Below are positions 7,224 through 14,941 of a stretch of 20,025 bases of DNA, piece after piece. The translations under genes and the position numbers were made by a program. Every line of letters starts with the position of its first letter. Positions within the stretch are counted from its first letter, which is position 1. Location: positions 1-20,025 of IMG/VR virus record IMGVR_UViG_3300032296_002121; one strand, given 5' to 3'. The notes under the pieces were generated by a model that was not told where the DNA came from, made no database searches, and saw only the letters and a list, made by a program, of their open reading frames with translations. The DNA is from a virus.

Positions 7224-7502
7224 TTATTTAGGGTTTGGTATAAAAGTACCATCTTTTAGATTTAGTGAACCTTCACCGTACTTGGTTGTGATGGAATTTA
7301 ACCATTCATCTTCATCTTTTTGAATCTTTTCATAGTTAGTTCTAAGATTAGATTCAACTTGAGATAATTCTTTAATTTTTGCATCCAATGTCATTTTGTC
7401 TAGATACAACTGACCAAATGACATGATGTTTTCTTGAAAACTGAGTTGGATTTTCTTTAATGAATCCAATTCTTGTTGTGTAAATTTAATAGGTTCTGGC
7501 AT
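7224..7502 (-). CDS. Small coiled-coil protein, unknown function
   Basis: A 92-aa acidic-to-neutral protein. Residues ~8-68 are heptad-rich and probably one long coiled coil. The C-terminus ends in a compact motif (KYGEGSLNLKDGTFIPN) that looks conserved by its Gly/Asn pattern. I recall similar small proteins in T4-like environmental phages, without function. It closes the run of glycosyltransferase genes on this strand (17-base gap from the previous stop) and is followed by the 160-base gap, so it may belong to either module. The start ATG at 7500-7502 is the first in frame; no Shine-Dalgarno sequence is visible. Confidence 0.7.
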   Translation of the reverse strand: MPEPIKFTQQELDSLKKIQLSFQENIMSFGQLYLDKMTLDAKIKELSQVESNLRTNYEKIQKDEDEWLNSITTKYGEGSLNLKDGTFIPNPK

Positions 7503-7519
7503 ATAAGATATATAGGGAT

Positions 7520-8356
7520 TTATTTAGTTATTGAAATGTTATTTTTTATCTTTTCAAATACATCATGTGGTGATATAGTAGTAGTACATTCAAACATTCT
7601 TTTTGTGTTCTTGTGATTGGGACACCAATTCCAATCATGTCTGTCAAATGGTTTTTCATTTAAACAACCGTGACAAACTGATTCATTATCAACTCTAATC
7701 ATATTTGTTGTAAATTCACACCATTTTTTTGTTACGTTTGTTATCAAAACAACTTTTTTTCCAACTGCGTGTGCTAACCAGCTTAATCCGTTTGATGTAC
7801 CAATATGAAATTCTGCATGATTCATATAATGAGTTGCTTCTAACAAGGAGATTCCAGTTTTATCAATTGCGGATGATGGAATTGTATTAAAACAACCATT
7901 TGACCCAAAACTGTTGTGCATATCTACACAAACAGCAGTAAGTCCATATTTTTGTTTTAATAAATTTAATAAAATATTCCATCCTTTTTTTGCATTCCAA
8001 TATCTTCCTTGATGAGTTGATTGAATTGAAATAGTAAAGTATTTTTCTTTAATTGGTCTTTCTTTTATTACTGTTGCAACTTTAGCACAAGTTTCTTCAA
8101 ATGGAAGACCCAATAAATCAGCCGCATATTTTTCAAGAGGTTGACTGAGATTTACATCCAATTGTTTAAATTCATCATAAGTGACAGGCAAATCAAAACA
8201 GAGGTTTGGATAAACTGGTTTAAATAAATCAATATAATTTGGATTTATTATAAAATGCACTGTATGACCCGTTAATTTTTGATATTTGTCAACTTGGCCA
8301 ATTGACGCTATAGTGTCACCCAAGGATTTTGTGGTCAATTCTATTTTTATAATCAT
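7520..8356 (-). CDS. TibC/BAHT-like O-heptosyltransferase, short form
   Basis: A 278-aa GT-B glycosyltransferase of the GT9-related bacterial autotransporter heptosyltransferase type (TIGR04414-like). It starts directly in the first Rossmann fold with LGDTIASIGQVDKY (residues 12-25). A C-terminal domain holds HIGTSNGLSWLAHAVGKKVV (~184-203) and a four-Cys finger, CX2CX13CX11C (C228, C231, C245, C257), with WNWCP and FEC. In TibC such cysteines bind iron and the enzyme transfers heptose to serines of autotransporters. It lacks the ~85-residue N-terminal domain present in its neighbour at 8364-9452, so it may act in complex with it. The start is 7 bases past the neighbour's stop, so the two are one transcription unit. 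The sugar donor is unknown. Confidence 0.82.
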   Translation of the reverse strand: MIIKIELTTKSLGDTIASIGQVDKYQKLTGHTVHFIINPNYIDLFKPVYPNLCFDLPVTYDEFKQLDVNLSQPLEKYAADLLGLPFEETCAKVATVIKERPIKEKYFTISIQSTHQGRYWNAKKGWNILLNLLKQKYGLTAVCVDMHNSFGSNGCFNTIPSSAIDKTGISLLEATHYMNHAEFHIGTSNGLSWLAHAVGKKVVLITNVTKKWCEFTTNMIRVDNESVCHGCLNEKPFDRHDWNWCPNHKNTKRMFECTTTISPHDVFEKIKNNISITK

Positions 8357-8363
8357 AACATTT

Positions 8364-9452
8364 TTACTTAATCAGAATGTCAATTTTATCTATAACCATT
8401 TGTGATGTTATTGATTTGGAACACTCAAATTGTCTATCTGTATCTTTTAATTTTGGACACCAGAACCAATCACCTCTTTCAAATTTAAACTGTTCATTGT
8501 TCCAACATCCATAACAAACATTTTTATTAATGATTCTAAATGGAGTGAAAAATTCATTTTTTTCTAGACTCATTCCACTGATCAATATACATGGTTTATT
8601 TAATGCCCATGCCATCCATGATATTCCGGATGACAATCCAATTACAAATTCACTGTTATATACCACGTTTAATACATGATTCATATCAGTGGAATTGCAT
8701 AACATAATATCTAATCCTTTATCATCTAAAAGTGTATCATGTTCTTTTTGAACTGCTATTACTTTATATCCCTTTTTATTTAAATAAGATACAACATCTC
8801 TCCATCCAAATTGTGTGTTCCATTCTTTACAAGCTGATGTTGATTTTGTTGAAATTACAACGTACTTTTCTTTTATTACTCTCGTTTTATCTATTACTTC
8901 AATTGGCGGCTTGATTTCTTTGTATTCAATTCCTAGTATACTTGCCGCAATTTCTTGATTATTGAGTAATTTCCAATTAACCTTTTCTTTGGTTTTATCT
9001 TCAAAACAACCAATTGAATAACTAGCATATAAGTTGAATAATTCAGTTCCATGAGGTACAAAAGTGATGTGTGGATATATAGGTTTAAAAATATCATTTT
9101 GATAAGTTGAACAAAAAACATTACATTCATGTTTTATCCTAAATTCTTCCACAAATGGCATCCATGAAATATTATCTCCCAATGAATTACTATCAAACCA
9201 AATGTATACATTTCTACCACGTGCATCATAATCTATTTGTTCAATCAAATTTTTTGTTTGAAAATCAATAATTTTAATTCTATAATCAATGAAATAACAA
9301 AAAGCGCTTCTAACCCACATGTTTGATTGGATGATGTCATCATAAACAATTTTATCAGTTTTTTTGTCTATAAACTGAATGTAATATTTGTTGTTATTAT
9401 CTTCCAAAATTTCACAACACGCACCTCCAACAAAATTAGTATTAATTTGCAT
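8364..9452 (-). CDS. TibC/BAHT-like O-heptosyltransferase, full-length form
   Basis: A 362-aa protein matching the layout of autotransporter strand-loop-strand O-heptosyltransferases. An N-terminal beta domain of ~85 residues (with GGACCEI and YYIQFIDKKT) comes first. Then come SNSLGDNISWMPFVEEFR (~88-105), KEWNTQFGWRDVVSYL, and GLSSGISWMAWALNKPCIL (~272-290). It ends with a four-Cys finger CX2CX15CX11C (C313, C316, C332, C344) carrying GDWFWCP and FEC. In characterised members the finger binds iron and the enzyme adds heptose to Ser hydroxyls. The gene lies in a row with another BAHT-like gene, a GT9 gene and a GT4 gene. A protein rather than an LPS acceptor is suggested by the family. The acceptor in this phage is unknown; the Ser/Thr-rich fibre is the best candidate. 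Confidence 0.86.
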   Translation of the reverse strand: MQINTNFVGGACCEILEDNNNKYYIQFIDKKTDKIVYDDIIQSNMWVRSAFCYFIDYRIKIIDFQTKNLIEQIDYDARGRNVYIWFDSNSLGDNISWMPFVEEFRIKHECNVFCSTYQNDIFKPIYPHITFVPHGTELFNLYASYSIGCFEDKTKEKVNWKLLNNQEIAASILGIEYKEIKPPIEVIDKTRVIKEKYVVISTKSTSACKEWNTQFGWRDVVSYLNKKGYKVIAVQKEHDTLLDDKGLDIMLCNSTDMNHVLNVVYNSEFVIGLSSGISWMAWALNKPCILISGMSLEKNEFFTPFRIINKNVCYGCWNNEQFKFERGDWFWCPKLKDTDRQFECSKSITSQMVIDKIDILIK

Positions 9453-9484
9453 AAGATATTAAAGATTAAGGTAAAATGTCATTT

Positions 9485-10453
9485 TTATACAATGTTATTA
9501 TCAAATAGATAAGAAATTGTTTTTGTAACATCTTCAATAGATGAATGACATTCAAATGTTGGCTTATACTCAAGACATCCCGTTAGAATTGGAATTAAAT
9601 TTATATTATCCCTTTCTCTTGCGGAATATTTTAAATTGGAGGTACAAAACAAGTCACATTTACCTTTTATATAACAATATTTATAATTTTGAGTACCCTT
9701 TCTATAAGGTGCTACAAATTTGGGATTTTTTGCACTTCCTAATTGCATTATAAATGTATCTGTCGTTCCAGCTAAATGAAGCATCCCAGAATCAACTGTA
9801 ATTAACATTTTAGCATTATTCAACAAATGCCAGGCAGTACTCAAATCCGTTTTATCAGTTAAATCGATACCGTATAAATTACTCAATGGTTTTATAAATT
9901 TCTCAGTAATTACTTCCGGTTCTGTTTGAACCATATTTTTTCCAATAACTACAGTATAAATGTTTTTTTTAGATAAATAATCTACTAATTTTTGCCAATT
10001 TTCTTGTGGCCATGTTCTGTTTGGCCAATTAGTTGCAGGATGAATTACAACATAATTTTTAGGTAGAGAAAGTGAGTTTGAAATTGGATTTGGATAAAAC
10101 TCACATGTCATTTCTTCTGGTAACAACTGTATTCCAAGATCATTTGCATGAACTTGTCTTAAATCAACCATGTTAAACTTTCTTTGCATACCAAATTGAT
10201 TATGCAATCCTGGTAAAACATAACTTTCATGGTAATTGATTATTGATTTGTCACCTTTAAAGTCATTAACAAATTCTGGGAAAGTATAAAGTTTATCAAT
10301 ATAAGGATTGTTAATCCATACTCCTTTAGAATCTGGTTGAGATACTACATTTATTTTTCTTTGATATACTTGATGTAATTTTCTAAGACTTGGTGTAGCA
10401 CAAATGGTATCACCTATTGTACCTGAAATAACGGCGTAATATATATCTTTCAT
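9485..10453 (-). CDS. GT9 heptosyltransferase-like glycosyltransferase
   Basis: A 322-aa GT-B enzyme of the ADP-heptose:LPS heptosyltransferase family (GT9). It has GTIGDTICATPSLRKLHQVY at 11-30, VVIHPATNWPNRTWPQENW at ~135-153 and ITVDSGMLHLAG at 218-229. The C-terminus is Cys-rich (YCYIKGKCDLFC then GC and FEC), and the closing FEC motif resembles the finger of the two BAHT-like neighbours, so the three may share a recent origin or a metal site. Members move ADP-heptose or a related sugar to an acceptor. Here the enzyme stands in a glycosyltransferase row 9 bases after the GT4 gene. No LPS core genes accompany it, which favours a phage-specific acceptor. The N-terminal ATG is the first in frame; no Shine-Dalgarno sequence. 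Confidence 0.87.
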   Translation of the reverse strand: MKDIYYAVISGTIGDTICATPSLRKLHQVYQRKINVVSQPDSKGVWINNPYIDKLYTFPEFVNDFKGDKSIINYHESYVLPGLHNQFGMQRKFNMVDLRQVHANDLGIQLLPEEMTCEFYPNPISNSLSLPKNYVVIHPATNWPNRTWPQENWQKLVDYLSKKNIYTVVIGKNMVQTEPEVITEKFIKPLSNLYGIDLTDKTDLSTAWHLLNNAKMLITVDSGMLHLAGTTDTFIMQLGSAKNPKFVAPYRKGTQNYKYCYIKGKCDLFCTSNLKYSARERDNINLIPILTGCLEYKPTFECHSSIEDVTKTISYLFDNNIV

Positions 10454-10462
10454 AACTTTTAT

Positions 10463-11863
10463 TTAAATAGAGGATATACGGAACAAAATAATACTTTTAT
10501 TTGAATCATAAATTGTAAAAATCTTTTTACCTTCAACTTCTGACCCAAAACAATGTTCTACATTTTTCATCATGATTAAATCATTGAAAAAATATAAATC
10601 CCCGTTTTCATTTGTAATTTCTATATAAACTTTACATGAATCAAAATAACTCTGTGAAAAGAATATACCATTCAAATCTTCAGAGAATCTATGAAATTTT
10701 ATATACCCTTGATTATTAAGTGAAATTGATCCGTATCTTTTATTTATTACATCAAATAAATCTTTTGATACTTTATTCCATGTATATTTAGATATAAAAT
10801 GTTGACATTTTTGAAGATGAATTTTCTTATATGTAGAATAATTTTTATAAGAATCCAGAAGTACTTCACTCAACATTTCAAAATTTGGTTCATCAACATA
10901 TCCGTCTGCAAAATATTTATCTTCTTCATGATATGCTGGAATTTTCTTTAATATATCTACTCCAAGTGGATATTCACTTGCAAATTCAAGTTGACCTGAT
11001 CCCTTTGAATATATAGATGGTATACCACAAGCAAGTGCTTCAGCCAATGGAATGTTCCATCCCTCTCCTCTTGAACAACTTAAAAAAACATTACAATTTT
11101 TCAGTATACGTAAATAAACATCTCTATCAGGAAAACTATGAATAATAATCTTTGGTGATAATAAATTATACATTCTTAAACGTTCTTCAGTTGGTATCCA
11201 GATTGGGTGTGCATTATCAACTGTAATATGAAGTTCTACATCATCTATATGTTCAAACGTTTTTAAAAAACATTCAATTGTTTCTTTTATTGCTTTTCTG
11301 AATCCCCATTTCCCTACAAGAAAAAATTTAAATTTATTTGATTTTTCTTGTTCAATAGGAAAGCAGTCTGGTTCTATACCTTCATGAACAATATCAATTT
11401 TACTTTCATCAAATCCTTGTTTTATTAAACATTCTTTTTGCCATTTTGTTAAAACAATATTACTGTCATAATTTTTTAGTATATTTAAAAAATCTGGATT
11501 GTATGTATCACTCTCCCACATTGTAAATGCAATTTTTGGACCATAATAATTGTCATAAAAATAATGATGTGAATTTTCTGCTGTAATTAAATGTATTCTT
11601 TCATTGATATCAACATCCAAGTATTCTTGATTCCATTCAAACGGATAATCCATTCTGACACTAGTGTTTTTATAATTTGACCAAAGTGTTTGTTCAGAAA
11701 GTATTTGTTTATCTTCATCATTTATGTATGAACTTGAATTTCCATCCACAGTAAAATTTCTTACATAAATTTTTGCATATTTTGAAAGTCCTCTAAAAAA
11801 TCCTCTTGTGTGATTATTAAAACCAGTAGATCCAAGATAAGAACCATGACATTTTATAAACAT
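10463..11863 (-). CDS. GT4-family glycosyltransferase with C-terminal beta-rich extension
   Basis: A 466-aa retaining GT-B enzyme. The N-terminal domain shows an SYLGSTGFNNHTRGFFRG loop (8-25), a common GT4 acceptor/phosphate loop. The C-terminal donor domain starts near FLVGKWGFRKAIKETIECFL (~181-200) and holds the GT4 signature SRGEGWNIPLAEALACGIPS (264-283) with the E-x7-E pair E267/E275. Residues ~375-466 form an extra beta-rich part unlike the core family. Such enzymes add hexoses from nucleotide-sugar donors. It is the first gene of the minus-strand glycosyltransferase row and is divergent from the plus-strand cassette, 80 bases away. The leader has TTATATATATG and no Shine-Dalgarno sequence. 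Confidence 0.87.
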   Translation of the reverse strand: MFIKCHGSYLGSTGFNNHTRGFFRGLSKYAKIYVRNFTVDGNSSSYINDEDKQILSEQTLWSNYKNTSVRMDYPFEWNQEYLDVDINERIHLITAENSHHYFYDNYYGPKIAFTMWESDTYNPDFLNILKNYDSNIVLTKWQKECLIKQGFDESKIDIVHEGIEPDCFPIEQEKSNKFKFFLVGKWGFRKAIKETIECFLKTFEHIDDVELHITVDNAHPIWIPTEERLRMYNLLSPKIIIHSFPDRDVYLRILKNCNVFLSCSRGEGWNIPLAEALACGIPSIYSKGSGQLEFASEYPLGVDILKKIPAYHEEDKYFADGYVDEPNFEMLSEVLLDSYKNYSTYKKIHLQKCQHFISKYTWNKVSKDLFDVINKRYGSISLNNQGYIKFHRFSEDLNGIFFSQSYFDSCKVYIEITNENGDLYFFNDLIMMKNVEHCFGSEVEGKKIFTIYDSNKSIILFRISSI

Positions 11864-11943
11864 ATATATAACAGATCTACTATATATATGGTCACATGAA
11901 TTTAAAATAATTAATTTAAAATCAATCCAAATATATATAATAA
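11864..11943. promoter_or_regulatory. Divergent intergenic region with direct repeats, likely two promoters
   Basis: This 80-base AT-rich gap separates the minus-strand GT4 gene from the plus-strand cassette and must serve both directions. It holds a 10-base direct repeat AATTTAAAAT at 11899-11908 and 11913-11922 (14-base period) between two TATATATA tracts, one next to each start codon. The repeats could be an operator or UP-type element. There is no Shine-Dalgarno sequence on either side. Confidence 0.5.
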
Positions 11944-12516
11944 ATGAAAAGGTTATATCATATTGTTACTAGATTTACAAGAGATGATGAAAAATGGTTG
12001 GATAGATGTTATGAAAGTATACTAAAATCAAATTTAAATTATAAATGGTATATTGTTGGTCCAAAATTACCAGCTAATATGACAAAATATAAGAATTCAA
12101 ATTTCTTACATTACACGCAAAAACCAAATTGGAAAAATCTTTGTAATTTTTACTTTGATAAAGTTGGTGATGAAGGACAGTGGGTTTATATTCTAGATGA
12201 TGATAATTTGATGCATTATAATTTTCATCTAGCAGATAAAAAAATAGAAAATGATACTGAATTAATCATTGTGAGTCAAGAATATGAACCAAATAAAATC
12301 AGAATTGCAAATGAAAATAATATCACGGTTCAAAAAATAGATATGGCACAATTTTGTGTAAAAAGATCTGCTGTTGGTGATTTGAGATTCTGGGAAATAT
12401 ATAGAGGTGATGGTTATTTTATAATGGAACTATGTATAAGATGTAAAGAATATGGAAAAAAAGTACAAATAATGCATGAAGTCTTTTCTTACTATAACGC
12501 ACAACATTGGTTATGA
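11944..12516 (+). CDS. Small GT-A-type glycosyltransferase
   Basis: A 190-aa protein with a short Rossmann-like start (MKRLYHIVTRFTRDDEKWLD), a QWVYILDDDNLMH segment with the metal-binding DxD triad at D85-D87, and a later RGDGYFIMEL that could give the catalytic acid. It is shorter than most GT2-type enzymes (220-300 aa) but looks complete, because the next gene overlaps its stop as ATGA. It is the first gene of the plus-strand cassette. DDD followed by N suggests a nucleotide-sugar dependent transferase; the donor is unknown. Related short enzymes occur in phages, by memory only. Confidence 0.72.
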   Translation: MKRLYHIVTRFTRDDEKWLDRCYESILKSNLNYKWYIVGPKLPANMTKYKNSNFLHYTQKPNWKNLCNFYFDKVGDEGQWVYILDDDNLMHYNFHLADKKIENDTELIIVSQEYEPNKIRIANENNITVQKIDMAQFCVKRSAVGDLRFWEIYRGDGYFIMELCIRCKEYGKKVQIMHEVFSYYNAQHWL

Positions 12517-13214
12517 TAAATTATCAAAACATAGACACAAAAAAGTTAAATGAAAAATTTGTAAACACAAATAGTGCAGTAATCACTGACTTTTTAGTTC
12601 AACCTTTTGCGGAAAAATTATATTCACACTACAGACATGATATGGATGAAAGTGAGTGGGTTGCTTCCTCATATCCATCATTGGTCAATGGAGACAAACA
12701 TGAATTTGTACCAGTTACAGAAGAAAATAGATATACAATACAAATTCATAAATCATTTTCAAATAAATGTCTAAATGATAATCAGTACGCATATTTCTTC
12801 TATAGAACACTTGATTCTCATAAGTTACACTGTTTGTGTCCTCATTGTACAATACTTAAATTAATTACAAGTGCAGGATTTATAAACACTTTAAATGATA
12901 TAACTCAGTTAAATTTAACAAAAATAACAACAATTTTTGCAAATAAGTATACTGAAAAATGCTTTTTAGCAACACACACAGATGATGGAAATGGAAGGTT
13001 GGCATTTGTTTTACATTTGACTAAAAATTGGAATCCATGTTGGGGAGGACTATATATGGACCAGTCTGATATGTATAACATCAAAACAATTATACCAAGT
13101 TTTAATAAATTTGTAATGTTTAGAGTAGGCAACAACCAGACACCACATAGTGTTAGTAGTATTACTGAAAATATAACCCACCAAAGAATCTCAGTCACCG
13201 GATGGTTTGATTAA
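12513..13214 (+). CDS. 2OG-Fe(II) oxygenase, prolyl 4-hydroxylase-like
   Basis: A 233-aa protein from the ATG at 12513, chosen over a TTG two codons upstream because it gives an ATGA overlap with the preceding stop. The C-terminal half is a double-stranded beta-helix of the prolyl hydroxylase type. It has LATHTDDGNGRLAFVLHLTK with iron ligands H155 and D157, WGGLYMD, IIPSFNKFVMFRV, distal ligand H212 in TPHSV, and R225 in RISVTGWF for 2-oxoglutarate. All key residues are present. Close relatives in memory are EGL-9/Tpa1-like proline hydroxylases (COG3751). Such enzymes hydroxylate proline in proteins. It lies inside a glycosyltransferase cassette in the genome segment that also holds a collagen-like fibre, so that fibre is the suggested substrate. 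A hydroxylase acting on sugars or another protein remains possible. A CLCPHC motif (107-112) may bind metal. Confidence 0.84.
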   Translation: MINYQNIDTKKLNEKFVNTNSAVITDFLVQPFAEKLYSHYRHDMDESEWVASSYPSLVNGDKHEFVPVTEENRYTIQIHKSFSNKCLNDNQYAYFFYRTLDSHKLHCLCPHCTILKLITSAGFINTLNDITQLNLTKITTIFANKYTEKCFLATHTDDGNGRLAFVLHLTKNWNPCWGGLYMDQSDMYNIKTIIPSFNKFVMFRVGNNQTPHSVSSITENITHQRISVTGWFD

Positions 13215-13217
13215 TTT

Positions 13218-14273
13218 ATGAAAAAATTTTGCATATTAACATTAACACATGAATCAAATAATAGACCAATGTATCTTCAGGATACAATTGAATCTTTTTT
13301 AAACAATACTGAATATGATGAAATAATTGATTGGTTTATATACATAAATAAAACAAATCAAGAATTTATATCAATATGCAATCAGTTGATTGAAAAATAT
13401 AAAGAAAGAGTCAATTTTAAGATTATACACTCAAATGTAAATAATGGTGTTGGATACGGAATCAATAGATTAAATGATTTGTCAATTGACTATGAATATA
13501 GTCTTTTTCTTGAAGGTGATTGGAAATGTATGTCTTCAGAAATAAGTGGACAACCAAAAACTTGGTTGAAAACCAGTATTGAACTATTAGATGAAAATCA
13601 AGATGTTAATGCTGTCTTCTTAAGAAGATATATTAATGATTATGAGAGTAGATCTACTGGAATTTTTGCAAATTATTCAGTTGAAAATTGCAAGATTGAA
13701 TCAAAAAATGAATTAAAATACTTTACTGCTACAGCAAATATATACACAAATAATCCATTAATTAGAAGAAATAAATATTTTTATGATAGTAAGACATTTC
13801 CATTACAAGAATTTTTTGATGCAAATGGAAATCCAACTGAATTAAAAATAAATGATGTTATATATTCTGATTGGGGACAAGCAGAAATAAGAGCACAACC
13901 AATAAATAAACAAATTAAATACATAATGTTAGTGTGGGGCAACTTCTGTCATATAGATCATATGGGGGATTTTGATAAAAATACACAAAAATTTGTAGAA
14001 AATGAATCAACTGCTGGATGTAAAAAATATAATTATGGACAGTCTAAATGTAAATTTGGATATTACACCATATCTCCTCATTTTTGTACACTGTGTAGCA
14101 CAACAATTTCAGACTTGGAATTACAAAAGATGTTTGCTATAGAATCTTATTTATTAGATACATTGGAAATCAATAAAGATAAATGGACAAAAGAACAAAA
14201 AATACAATTTGTAAAAGATCAAAATTTGACACCAGAAACAAACCTTGAACAATTTACAAAATATTTTATATGA
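13218..14273 (+). CDS. GT-A (GT2-like) glycosyltransferase with Cys-rich C-terminus
   Basis: A 351-aa protein starting with a GT-A beta strand (KKFCILTLTHESNNRPMYLQ). A turn at ~72-84 (SNVNNGVGYGINR) is typical of GT2 sugar-nucleotide binding. LFLEGDWKCM has E99-G100-D101 in the place of DxD. Residues ~270-300 hold at least five Cys (CKKYNYGQSKCKFGYY, then HFCTLC), a likely zinc knuckle. The ending is helical. The start is 4 bases after the oxygenase stop, and its own stop overlaps the next start as ATGA, so it is part of a coupled operon. Acceptor and donor are unknown. The ExD variant is seen in active GT-A enzymes, so activity is possible. Confidence 0.75.
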   Translation: MKKFCILTLTHESNNRPMYLQDTIESFLNNTEYDEIIDWFIYINKTNQEFISICNQLIEKYKERVNFKIIHSNVNNGVGYGINRLNDLSIDYEYSLFLEGDWKCMSSEISGQPKTWLKTSIELLDENQDVNAVFLRRYINDYESRSTGIFANYSVENCKIESKNELKYFTATANIYTNNPLIRRNKYFYDSKTFPLQEFFDANGNPTELKINDVIYSDWGQAEIRAQPINKQIKYIMLVWGNFCHIDHMGDFDKNTQKFVENESTAGCKKYNYGQSKCKFGYYTISPHFCTLCSTTISDLELQKMFAIESYLLDTLEINKDKWTKEQKIQFVKDQNLTPETNLEQFTKYFI

Positions 14274-14941
14274 TCAGCTTTATAATACCAACAATATGGA
14301 AAGCAGAAGAAATATATAAATCAATTGAACAATTCAAAAGATTACAAATTAAAAACGTAGAATTAATAATAGTAGATAATACACACTCAGATTTTTATGA
14401 TGATGACCCTAGAATCATAATTGTTAAATGTAGCAACAATATATTTGTAAATCCTGCATGGAATATAGGTGTAAAACTAGCAAAAAATAAATATATTTGT
14501 TTGTTAAATGATGACATTTATTTCAATTATGTAACTGTATTAAACAATTTTCAAAAATTTATAGATCAAAATCCAAAACTCGGATTGATTGGTTTTAATG
14601 ATAAATCAAGAACAAAAAATAATACTGACACATTAAATAATAATGATGATGAATTAATACTTGTAGACACCACAGGTATAGTTCCATTTGGATACGGTTG
14701 TTGTATTTTCCTAAAAAAAGAAGACTACTTTGACATATATGAAGATTGTAAAATATTTTATGGTGATACAATATTAATTGTATCAATTATTGACATGAGA
14801 AGAAAACGTATGTATTATATAGATAACTTAATAAGTTGTGGTAGAATCAGCGTGTCAAGTGAGAAATATCCGCAGAATATGAATACGGATCAAATTGTGT
14901 TTAACAAACAATATAGAAACTTAATAAAAGGACATGCATAA
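14270..14941 (+). CDS. GT2-family glycosyltransferase
   Basis: A 223-aa inverting GT-A enzyme. It has SFIIPTIWKAEEIYKSIEQF at the start, ELIIVDNTHS at 31-40, FVNPAWNIGVKLAKNKYICL at ~59-78, and LLNDDIYF with D81/D82 as the metal triad. FGYGCCIFLKKEDY further on fits the usual strand of GT2 rhamnosyl- or galactosyltransferases, and GDTIL may hold the catalytic acid. It is coupled by ATGA overlap to the previous gene and by an 8-base overlap to the next. It looks complete for a minimal GT2 domain. The donor cannot be named. Confidence 0.82.
   Translation: MISFIIPTIWKAEEIYKSIEQFKRLQIKNVELIIVDNTHSDFYDDDPRIIIVKCSNNIFVNPAWNIGVKLAKNKYICLLNDDIYFNYVTVLNNFQKFIDQNPKLGLIGFNDKSRTKNNTDTLNNNDDELILVDTTGIVPFGYGCCIFLKKEDYFDIYEDCKIFYGDTILIVSIIDMRRKRMYYIDNLISCGRISVSSEKYPQNMNTDQIVFNKQYRNLIKGHA

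Noticed and set aside
7520-11863. LPS core biosynthesis operon of the host
   Set aside because: Individual enzymes resemble LPS heptosyltransferases, but there are no heptose, lipid A or core synthesis genes, and the block is flanked on both sides by phage tail genes.
12507-12509. TTG as start of the 2OG oxygenase
   Set aside because: The ATG at 12513 is two codons further on, gives the ATGA overlap used by its neighbours, and needs no rare start.
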